NCBI GenBank assembly: GCA_945872375.1
Contig: CAMBYR010000083.1
Span: 1 to 8,039, forward strand
From: an uncultured Blautia sp.
Lineage (GTDB): Bacteria > Bacillota > Clostridia > Lachnospirales > Lachnospiraceae
Length of the DNA stretch: 8,039 bases
Reading direction: 5' to 3'
Both the position numbers and the translations under genes were made by a program. The notes under the pieces were generated by a model, which was not told the DNA's origin, did no database searches, and was given only the letters and a program-made list of their open reading frames with translations. Shown here piece by piece: positions 1 to 6,321 of the stretch (position 1 is the first letter of the stretch; the number at the start of each line of letters is the position of its first letter).

Positions 1-68
1 GCGTCTAACTCATCACTGAAGTAACGAGAATGCGACGCGTGATTATTCAAATTATAAATCTGCAGCAA
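1..68 (-). CDS. Partial 5' end of an unidentified leftward gene (probable TTG start)
   Basis: The minus strand is open from the left edge up to a stop near 150, with no ATG in the frame. A TTG at 66-68 is preceded, 7 bases away, by a GGGAGG ribosome binding site (76-81), and a near-consensus promoter lies about 120 bases upstream. From this TTG the protein would begin M-LQIYNLNNHASHSRYF and run off the window after 22 codons. An alternative in-frame TTG at 111-113 would add 15 residues (MKKIPSYYIFAGGLV...) that look like a short hydrophobic N-terminus, but its ribosome binding site is poor. Too little is present to name a family. The main support is promoter plus Shine-Dalgarno plus open frame. 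The competing reading, a plus-strand gene ending at the TAA at 22-24, has only seven codons behind it. Confidence 0.42.
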   Translation of the reverse strand, partial: MLQIYNLNNHASHSRYFSDELD

Positions 69-100
69 AACAAGTCCTCCCGCAAATATATAATAAGACG

Positions 101-119
101 GTATTTTTTTCAAAAATAC
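101..119. repeat. Short perfect inverted repeat in the leader of the leftward gene
   Basis: GTATTTTT and AAAAATAC form a perfect 8-bp stem around a 3-base loop. It lies in the transcribed leader of the leftward gene, about 20 bases before the GGGAGG ribosome binding site, and covers the alternative TTG at 111-113. The stem is almost entirely A-T, so it may have no function. It is not a convincing terminator because there is no GC-rich stem. Confidence 0.35.
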
Positions 120-192
120 GCTCTCGTTTGTTAATTCGCTGTTTTTTTATAGCTTTATAATATTAACGCAATATAGCAGCAAGTTTCGTTTA

Positions 193-221
193 AGTATATC
201 ATTCCGGCTGTGTGTTGTCAA
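193..221 (-). promoter_or_regulatory. Strong leftward sigma-A-type promoter
   Basis: On the minus strand, a perfect -35 box TTGACA (216-221) is followed after exactly 17 bases by the -10 box TATACT (193-198), one mismatch from consensus. Transcription would start near 186 and proceed left, leaving a leader of roughly 120 bases before the TTG at 68. This is the best promoter in the window. It is back to back with the pepT promoter, so 1-396 is a divergent control region. Confidence 0.72.
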
Positions 222-307
222 ACAAAAAAGCCGTTGCAGAGTTCTGACTATATTTTAATTTTTTACCATATTCTTCTTCATGCTTTCTGTAAATTCCCCT
301 TCCATCA

Positions 308-336
308 TTGCGCAGGAGCGGAAAACTTGTTAGAAT
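308..336 (+). promoter_or_regulatory. Probable pepT promoter with extended -10
   Basis: TTGCGC (308-313) and TAGAAT (331-336) are separated by 17 bases, and a TG one base before the -10 box (328-329) makes it an extended -10. Transcription would start near 343, giving a leader of about 54 bases that ends in the AAAGGAGG ribosome binding site of pepT. The -35 is a partial match. The rest of 222-307 is AT-rich and shows no recognisable element. Confidence 0.5.
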
Positions 337-396
337 AAAGCGACAGAGTATCCGACATAATGACATCAGGAATACACAAAAAGGAGGTTTCGTTTC

Positions 397-1614
397 ATGC
401 GTGCATACGAACGATTCTTAAATTATGTAAAAATACACACCACAAGCGACGAAGACAGCCAGGACACACCCTCCTCAAAACGACAGTTTGATCTGGGAAA
501 TCTGCTGGTGCAGGAGCTTGAAAAGCTGGGAGTCAGCGACGTACGAATGGATGATAAATGCTATGTATATGGTAAAATTCCTGCCGCAAAAGGCATGGAA
601 CAGGTTCCGGCTCTTGGGTTCATTGCCCATATGGACACTGCTCCGGATTATTCCGGACAACATGTTATGCCGCAGATCATAAACGATTATAATGGAGAAG
701 ATGTAAATCTGGGTGAGAGCGGACAGGTATTATCCGCAAAAACATTTCCTCATCTGAAAAAGCTGAAAGGACGCACCTTGATTACCTCCGATGGAACCAC
801 GCTCCTCGGCGCCGACGACAAAGCCGGTATAGCTGCCATCATGACCATGGCAGAAGAAATTCTGAATGAAAAAATGCCCCACGGGACGATCTGTATCGGT
901 TTTACACCCGATGAAGAAATCGGCCGTGGAGCTGATCACTTTGATATTGAAAACTTCGGAGCCGACTTTGCCTATACAGTAGACGGCGGTGCAGAAAATG
1001 AAATTGAATATGAAAACTTTAATGCAGCCTGTGCAGCCGCAGCGATCAGAGGTCTTTCTGTCCATCCGGGAAGCAGCAAAAATACCATGATCAATGCTTC
1101 TCTTGTGGCAATGGAATTCAATGCCATGCTGCCCTTTGGCGATACGCCCCGGAATACAGAAGGTTATGAAGGTTTCTTCCATCTCTGCGATATGAAAGGC
1201 AATGTATCCGAAGCCAGTCTGGAATATATCATTCGTGATCATGATGCATCCATGTTTGAAGCCCGTCTGAACACCATGCGCCACATCGAAAAGCTGCTGA
1301 ATGAAAAATACGGCAGCGGCACTGTCACCCTTACGATCCAGGAACAGTACCGGAACATGAAAGAAAAAATAGAGCCCTGTATGCATCTGATTGAAAATGC
1401 CAAAAAAGCCGTCCTGAGTATCGGACTGACTCCGGTGACAGTCCCCATCCGCGGCGGCACTGACGGAGCAAGACTGTCCTATATGGGACTCCCCTGCCCC
1501 AATCTGGGTACCGGAGGCTACGGCTTCCACGGTCCCTTCGAACATATCACAGCAGAAGGCATGGATGCCTCAGTAAAGATCTTAAAAGAAATCGTGCGGC
1601 TGTACACTGAATAA
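397..1614 (+). CDS. pepT: Peptidase T (tripeptide aminopeptidase)
   Basis: This is a cytoplasmic zinc-dependent exopeptidase of the M20 family that removes the N-terminal residue from tripeptides, feeding amino-acid recycling and peptide nutrition. The 405 residues match the usual PepT length (about 405-410). The metal-site motifs are all visible: H78-x-D80 in GFIAHMDTAPD, D140 in LLGADDKAG, E173-E174 in PDEEIGRG (catalytic Glu then metal ligand), D196 in YTVDGG, and H378 in GFHGPFEH near the C-terminus. The middle part (about 205-320), containing SVHPGSSKN with H223, corresponds to the lid/dimerisation domain of the family. The start is well supported by AAAGGAGG nine bases upstream. It is transcribed alone, divergently from the left-edge gene and convergently with the sugar-acid operon, and has no evident link to that pathway. 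The gene looks intact. Confidence 0.96.
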   Translation: MRAYERFLNYVKIHTTSDEDSQDTPSSKRQFDLGNLLVQELEKLGVSDVRMDDKCYVYGKIPAAKGMEQVPALGFIAHMDTAPDYSGQHVMPQIINDYNGEDVNLGESGQVLSAKTFPHLKKLKGRTLITSDGTTLLGADDKAGIAAIMTMAEEILNEKMPHGTICIGFTPDEEIGRGADHFDIENFGADFAYTVDGGAENEIEYENFNAACAAAAIRGLSVHPGSSKNTMINASLVAMEFNAMLPFGDTPRNTEGYEGFFHLCDMKGNVSEASLEYIIRDHDASMFEARLNTMRHIEKLLNEKYGSGTVTLTIQEQYRNMKEKIEPCMHLIENAKKAVLSIGLTPVTVPIRGGTDGARLSYMGLPCPNLGTGGYGFHGPFEHITAEGMDASVKILKEIVRLYTE

Positions 1615-1622
1615 AAACCAAT

Positions 1623-2720
1623 TTATCTCTTCACCCGCGCACCTGCGCCGCTCATAATTGCTTCTACTTCTTTTTTGCTTGCCATGGTGGTGTCTCCCGG
1701 TGTGGTCATCGCCAGGGCACCATGGGCAGCGCCGTAATTCACAGCCACCTCTGCATCCTGGGTGGTCATAAGGCCGTAGATCAGGCCGGAAGCGAAGGAA
1801 TCACCGCCGCCTACACGGTCCATGATCTCCAGACCTTTATACTGTTTTGCCTGATGGATTTCTCCATCCGCCCAGCAGATAGCACTCCAGTCATTCACCG
1901 TAGCTGTTTTCACTTCACGAAGAGTTGTGGCTACTGCCTTGAAATTCGGATAAACCTCCGCTGCATGATTGATCATCTTCCGGTAACCCTCCAGATTCAG
2001 TTCCTTCAGATCCGCATCGTTTCCTTCCACCTCAAGTCCGAGGCATGCGGTAAAGTCCTCTTCATTACCGATCATCACATCCACATATTTTGCGATTTCC
2101 TTATTGACCTCCTGTGCCTTTTCCAGACCGCCGATGGCACTCCACATGGAAGGACGGTAATTCAGGTCATAAGAAACCACGGTGCCGTATTTTTTCGCTG
2201 TTTTAATGGCCGCCAGAACAGTTTCGCAGGACTGCTCCGATAAAGCCGCATAAATACCGCCTGTATGCAGCCAGCGCACGCCCAGTTCCCCAAAGATATA
2301 TTCAAAGTCAAAATCCTCGGGAGTCGCTTTGGAGATTGCCGTATTGGCACGGTCCGAACATCCCACAGCTCCCCGGATACCGAATCCGCGTTCCGTAAAA
2401 TTCAGGCCGTTGCGGCAGATCCTTCCGATTCCGTCCGTTTTCATCCATTTGATCAGAGAGGTATCCACACCACCCTGGAGAATAAAATCCTCCATCAGCA
2501 TACCCACTTCATTATCGGCAAACGCGGTAATCACGGCTGTTTTCATGCCAAAGCAGCGTCTTAAACCGCGAACCACATTATATTCTCCGCCGCCTTCCCA
2601 GGCACGAAAGCTTCTGGCTGTCCGGATCCTGCCCTCGCCCGGATCCAGACGAAGCATAACCTCTCCCAGTGACACTGCGTCAAAGGTACATTCTTTTTTT
2701 GATTTTAAATTCAGATTCAT
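1623..2720 (-). CDS. PfkB-family sugar kinase, KDG-kinase-like (second, divergent copy)
   Basis: This 365-residue ribokinase/PfkB-fold kinase is the last gene of the operon. Visible motifs are the N-terminal GGGEYNVVRGL segment (43-53; family GGxxxN signature), DLNYRPSMW (185-193), typical of KDG kinases, and the C-terminal GGGDSFASG signature with catalytic Asp D307 in its anion hole. The start has GGGGAGG six bases upstream, and this site abuts the stop of the aldolase gene (14-base gap), suggesting translational coupling. The neighbouring KDPG aldolase makes 2-keto-3-deoxygluconate the obvious substrate, giving KDPG. However, the pocket region differs from the other kinase: aligned without gaps over GFGIRGAV..DRANTAI, it has F108 and S122 where that protein has Tyr105 and Tyr119, while R124 is kept. 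It could therefore phosphorylate a related keto-deoxy sugar acid. Family is certain, substrate is inferred. Confidence 0.88.
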   Translation of the reverse strand: MNLNLKSKKECTFDAVSLGEVMLRLDPGEGRIRTARSFRAWEGGGEYNVVRGLRRCFGMKTAVITAFADNEVGMLMEDFILQGGVDTSLIKWMKTDGIGRICRNGLNFTERGFGIRGAVGCSDRANTAISKATPEDFDFEYIFGELGVRWLHTGGIYAALSEQSCETVLAAIKTAKKYGTVVSYDLNYRPSMWSAIGGLEKAQEVNKEIAKYVDVMIGNEEDFTACLGLEVEGNDADLKELNLEGYRKMINHAAEVYPNFKAVATTLREVKTATVNDWSAICWADGEIHQAKQYKGLEIMDRVGGGDSFASGLIYGLMTTQDAEVAVNYGAAHGALAMTTPGDTTMASKKEVEAIMSGAGARVKR

Positions 2721-2734
2721 GATTTTCCTCCCCG

Positions 2735-3376
2735 TTATCTGCGTACAGATGCAGCAAGCTCCACTGCTTCTCTCGTCATTTCCGCAATCCTGTCAAACTC
2801 TCCGTTTTTGATCAGATCGCCCTTCACCATCCAGCTTCCGCCGCAGCAAATGATCTTTTCAAATCCAAGGTATTCTTTCAGATTCTTTGCGCTGATGCCG
2901 CCGGTGGGCATGAATTTCAGCATAGGGTAAGGTGCAGCCATGGCTTTCAGCATGGGAAGGCCTCCCGCCTGCTCTGCCGGGAAAAACTTTACGACCTTCA
3001 GTCCACGTTTTACCGCCTGCGCAACTTCAGAGGGGGAAATACATCCCGGAAAAACAGGAATGTTCTTTTCCAGACAATAGTCCACGATTTCCGGATCAAA
3101 TCCGGGACTTACAATAAATTTTGCGCCGGCACCCACTGCGCGGTCCACCTGCTCTGTTGTCAGAACGGTTCCGGCACCCACCAGCATTTCCGGGTACTTT
3201 TCACTCATCCGGCGGATGGATTCCTCTGCCGCTTCGGTACGGAAGGTCACCTCCGCACAGGGAAGACCTCCTTTCACCAGCGCCTCTGCCAGAGGAACCG
3301 CATCCTTTGCATCATTCAATACCACTACCGGAACTACTGCAAACTCATAAAACTGTTCTTCCATTGTCTTCATCAT
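2735..3376 (-). CDS. eda: KDPG/KHG aldolase (2-dehydro-3-deoxy-phosphogluconate aldolase)
   Basis: This class I aldolase of the Eda family splits KDPG into pyruvate and glyceraldehyde-3-phosphate, and many members also cleave 4-hydroxy-2-oxoglutarate. The 213 residues match the family. The Schiff-base lysine is K130 in VVKFFPAEQAGG, the general acid/base glutamate is E42 in AEVTFRT with R46 nearby, and the glycine-rich VGAGTVLT (66-73), SPGFDPE and MPTGGIS segments are canonical. The start ATG at 3374-3376 has AAAGGA nine bases upstream, and the adjacent ATG at 3371-3373 is equally possible. The gene sits between the two PfkB kinases with gaps of 15 and 14 bases, so the three are surely co-transcribed. 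It is the committed last step of the pathway encoded here. Activity on the galacto isomer KDPGal cannot be excluded. Confidence 0.95.
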   Translation of the reverse strand: MMKTMEEQFYEFAVVPVVVLNDAKDAVPLAEALVKGGLPCAEVTFRTEAAEESIRRMSEKYPEMLVGAGTVLTTEQVDRAVGAGAKFIVSPGFDPEIVDYCLEKNIPVFPGCISPSEVAQAVKRGLKVVKFFPAEQAGGLPMLKAMAAPYPMLKFMPTGGISAKNLKEYLGFEKIICCGGSWMVKGDLIKNGEFDRIAEMTREAVELAASVRR

Positions 3377-3391
3377 GATTCATATTCCTTT

Positions 3392-4468
3392 CTATCTCTT
3401 TATATCGTAATTCATATCCATCAGACTCCGGATCGCGGAGGCATCATCGGTAATATTTCCGTCTCCGTGAATGGTGTGCTTGATGGCACTGCTTGCAACG
3501 GCAAAATTGATCATATCCACGGGATCATACTGCTTCATCATGGCATAGATCAGCCCGCTGGCAAATGCATCGCCGCCTCCTACCCGATCCAGAATCAGAA
3601 AAGTAAACAGCCTGCTTTCATAAGTACGCCCCTGATACCACATGTACGCCTTCAGACTGTTTTCACTGCCATTATGGGCATAGCGCACATGGCGGGCAAT
3701 GCATTTCAGATTCGGATATCTCCGGATAAACTCCCGAAAAACATGATCCTGCTGCTCAAAATCAGGCTGCAGAGGAAGTCCGTCCTTTACATCACCAAGA
3801 CTGTGATTTTTCTCATCCTTCCAGAGATGATATGGTTCAATTCCCATCAGCACATCCACATAGGGCAGACATTTTGTACAAAAATCCCTGGCTTCTTCCC
3901 AGGTCCACAGCGTACTCCGGAAATTTCCGTCAAAGCTGATGGTGATTCCTTTCTTTCTGGCAATCTCAAGGCACGACAGAATCATTTCCCTGCAGTTTGG
4001 GGAAAGAGCCGGCGTGATTCCGCTTAAATGAAGCCATGTATATCCTTCCAGAAGCTTTTCAAAATCACAGCATCGAAAGTCATATTCTGTGATGGCGCTG
4101 TGCTTCCTGTCATAAGTGACCTTACTGGCACGGATTCCATAGCCTGTTTCCAGATAGTAGCAGCCCAGGCGATGGGCCGGTGTTTCTTCCGGTGTACTGA
4201 AGATCACAGGCGCACAATGCACGTCATTGCTTCTCAGCATGCGGACAGCACTTTTTCCAAGACTGTTGTTGGGAACAACAGTAAAGAAGGTGCTGTCTAT
4301 GCCGAGATTTGCAAGCGCCAGCGCAATGTTTGCCTCACTTCCGCCGTAGCTTGCCTCAAAAGAGGAGGCCATTCGGATCTTTTCGTAATTTGGAGGAGTC
4401 AGACGGAGCATAATCTCTCCTATGGTAATGAATTTGTGCGTATTTTGACCAGTTTTTTGTGCAGCCAT
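3392..4468 (-). CDS. kdgK: PfkB-family kinase, 2-keto-3-deoxygluconate kinase type
   Basis: This is a 358-residue PfkB/ribokinase-fold kinase, third in the operon, predicted to convert KDG plus ATP to KDPG in the cytoplasm. It carries YGGSEANIALALANLG (41-56), the typical KDG-kinase N-terminal signature; CYYLETGYGIRASKVTYDR (103-121), the sugar-acid-binding region with Tyr105, Tyr119 and Arg121; SFDGNFRSTLW (178-188); and RVGGGDAFASG with catalytic Asp D300. The late IKHTIHGDGN segment also resembles Firmicutes KDG kinases. An AGGAGG site lies five bases before the start. It follows the dehydratase after 67 bases, the widest gap in the operon, and precedes the aldolase by 15. Of the two kinases this one keeps the pocket residues I associate with KDG binding, so it is the better kdgK candidate. 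The symbol is a function-based assignment. Confidence 0.85.
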   Translation of the reverse strand: MAAQKTGQNTHKFITIGEIMLRLTPPNYEKIRMASSFEASYGGSEANIALALANLGIDSTFFTVVPNNSLGKSAVRMLRSNDVHCAPVIFSTPEETPAHRLGCYYLETGYGIRASKVTYDRKHSAITEYDFRCCDFEKLLEGYTWLHLSGITPALSPNCREMILSCLEIARKKGITISFDGNFRSTLWTWEEARDFCTKCLPYVDVLMGIEPYHLWKDEKNHSLGDVKDGLPLQPDFEQQDHVFREFIRRYPNLKCIARHVRYAHNGSENSLKAYMWYQGRTYESRLFTFLILDRVGGGDAFASGLIYAMMKQYDPVDMINFAVASSAIKHTIHGDGNITDDASAIRSLMDMNYDIKR

Positions 4469-4498
4469 AATTGCCTCCTGTATAAATCTATATGATAT

Positions 4499-4521
4499 CC
4501 CCGTTCCTTTCGAAACCGGGG
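4499..4521 (-). other. Possible intercistronic hairpin between dehydratase and kinase genes
   Basis: CCCCG and CGGGG form a 5-bp GC stem with a 13-base loop, in the 67-base gap after the dehydratase stop and before the kinase ribosome binding site. There is no U-run after it, so it is unlikely to be a full terminator. It could mark RNA processing or alter the expression ratio of the genes either side. The evidence is structural only and weak. Confidence 0.3.
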
Positions 4522-4535
4522 CAGCTCCCGCTTTA

Positions 4536-6281
4536 TCAGAATTCCAGATAAGCGCCCTTCATAGGACTTGCCGCATGTTCGCTGAAGAGACGAAGGACAC
4601 CTTTTTTATATTTCGGTTCACGGGGCTTCCAGTTTTTGCGGCGCTCCTCGAGTATTGTATCAATTTCTTCCATAGACTTGCGGATGCCCCGGATTCCGAT
4701 AATATTCAGCTTTCTTTCCGGTACATCGATCTCGATCAGATCTCCCTCTTCTACCAGTGCGATGGGACCGCAGTCTACCGCTTCCGGGCTGCAATGTCCG
4801 ATTACAGGACCGGTAGAAGCACCGGAAAAACGTCCGTCAGTGATCAGTGCAATGCTTTTTCCAAGCTCCTTATCACTGCTGATGGCTTCAGAGGTATAGA
4901 ACATTTCCGGCATTCCGCTTCCCTTCGGCCCTTCATACCGAATAAACACGGCGTCTCCCTTCTGCACCTTATGATGAAGCACAGCATCCAGACATTCCTC
5001 CTCGCTGTCAAACGGTCTTGCATGCAGCACAGCCCGGAACATTTCCTTCGGGCAGGCGGTATGCTTGATCACAGCACCTTCCGGTGCCAGATTTCCTCTG
5101 AGGACCGCAATGCTCCCCTCCGTACCGATGGCATTGTCATAAGAGCGGATAATATCCTCTCTCTTAAGAGAAACGCCATATCGCTCATTAAATTCCTGCA
5201 GCCACTTTTCACATCTCTCATAAAATCCATTTGCTTTCAGTTCATCCAGATTTTCTCCGAGAGTCTTTCCGGTGACGGTCATCACATCCAGATGCAGATG
5301 CTCTCGGATCTCTTCCATGATCGCAGGAACACCGCCTGCATAATAGAAGCATTCCGCAGGCCACCGTCCGGCCGGACGTACGTCCAGAAGATAACGGGCA
5401 TTTCGGTGAAGCCGGTCAAAGGTATCGCCTGTGATCTCAATTCCGAATTCATGAGCAATGGCCGGAATATGAAGAAGGCAGTTGGTACTTCCGGACACAG
5501 CCGCATGAACCAGAATGGCATTTTCAAAGCTTTCCGGCGTCACGATCTCGCTGGGGCGCATATGCGGCATGGAAGCAAGCTTCACCGCCTGCGCACCTGC
5601 CTCTCTTGCATATTTCAAAAGATCCGGGCTTGTGGCAGGCATCAGTGCACTTCCCGGCAATGCCAGTCCCAGCGCTTCTGCCATGATCTGCATGGTGGAC
5701 GCAGTCCCGATAAATGAACATGCTCCACAGCTCGGGCAGGCATTGCATTTCGCCCAGTTCAGCTTTTCTTCATCGATCTCTCCCCGCTGAAATCTGGCAC
5801 TGTACATGCCAAGCTGTTCCAGAGTCAGCATCTCCGGTCCTGCATTCATGGTTCCTCCCGGCACTACAACTGCAGGAATATCCACTCTTGCCAGACCCAT
5901 CAGATTTCCCGGCATTCCTTTATCACAGCTTGCCAGATAAACGCCCGCATCAAAGGGTGTTGCATTTGCATGTATTTCAATCATGTTTGCAATCATTTCA
6001 CGGCTCGCCAGACTATAGTTGATCCCGTCCGTTCCCTGGCTTTCTCCGTCGCAGATATCTGTGCAGTAGTAGCGGGCACCGTGTCCGCCGGCTTCGTCAA
6101 TTCCTTTCCGCACTTCCTCCACCAGAATATCCAGGTGTCCGCTTCCCGGATGACTGTCTCCAAAGGTACTCTCTATCATCACCTGTGCTTTAGACAGGTC
6201 TTCCGGTTTCCATCCGGTGCCGATCCGAAGAGGATCCAGCTCCGGAGCAATACTCCGCATTTTCTGACTTACTAATTCCAT
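4536..6281 (-). CDS. IlvD/Edd-family sugar-acid dehydratase (probable gluconate or other aldonate dehydratase)
   Basis: This 581-residue Fe-S dehydratase is predicted to remove water from an aldonic acid to give a 2-keto-3-deoxy acid, most simply gluconate to KDG. Cysteines typical of the sugar-acid branch are visible: C77 in DICDGESQGTDG, C119 in SCDKGMPG (with K121) and C188 in CPSCGACSFIGTASTM. CDG-x2-QG-x-DG and ALGLALPGSAL resemble Edd and the YjhG/YagF xylonate dehydratases rather than biosynthetic IlvD. The position where [2Fe-2S] members carry their first Cys reads STFGDSHPGSGHL, without cysteine. The start at 6279-6281 is chosen because AAAGGGG lies seven bases upstream; an upstream in-frame ATG at 6329 would overlap the permease gene and has no such site. 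The next gene upstream is a GntP permease and downstream lie KDG kinase and KDPG aldolase, which argues for a C6 acid and against branched-chain amino-acid synthesis. An automatic ilvD label would be misleading. Exact substrate is unproven. Confidence 0.9.
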   Translation of the reverse strand: MELVSQKMRSIAPELDPLRIGTGWKPEDLSKAQVMIESTFGDSHPGSGHLDILVEEVRKGIDEAGGHGARYYCTDICDGESQGTDGINYSLASREMIANMIEIHANATPFDAGVYLASCDKGMPGNLMGLARVDIPAVVVPGGTMNAGPEMLTLEQLGMYSARFQRGEIDEEKLNWAKCNACPSCGACSFIGTASTMQIMAEALGLALPGSALMPATSPDLLKYAREAGAQAVKLASMPHMRPSEIVTPESFENAILVHAAVSGSTNCLLHIPAIAHEFGIEITGDTFDRLHRNARYLLDVRPAGRWPAECFYYAGGVPAIMEEIREHLHLDVMTVTGKTLGENLDELKANGFYERCEKWLQEFNERYGVSLKREDIIRSYDNAIGTEGSIAVLRGNLAPEGAVIKHTACPKEMFRAVLHARPFDSEEECLDAVLHHKVQKGDAVFIRYEGPKGSGMPEMFYTSEAISSDKELGKSIALITDGRFSGASTGPVIGHCSPEAVDCGPIALVEEGDLIEIDVPERKLNIIGIRGIRKSMEEIDTILEERRKNWKPREPKYKKGVLRLFSEHAASPMKGAYLEF

Positions 6282-6321
6282 CGAAATACCCCTTTCCTTC
6301 ATCTCGAAGATCATTTTACGT

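Noticed and set aside
222..307. A second plus-strand promoter around the TATATT at 249-254
   Set aside because: No -35-like sequence occurs at 16-18 bases; the nearest TTG-type boxes are 9 or 28 bases away.
730..1545. 271-codon open frame antisense to pepT
   Set aside because: It lies wholly within an intact, well-recognised pepT, has no recognisable family motifs, and is explained by codon bias of the opposite strand.
4575..5717. 380-codon open frame antisense to the dehydratase
   Set aside because: Long, but fully inside a convincing conserved gene on the other strand; its composition looks like a mirrored reading and no motif is seen.
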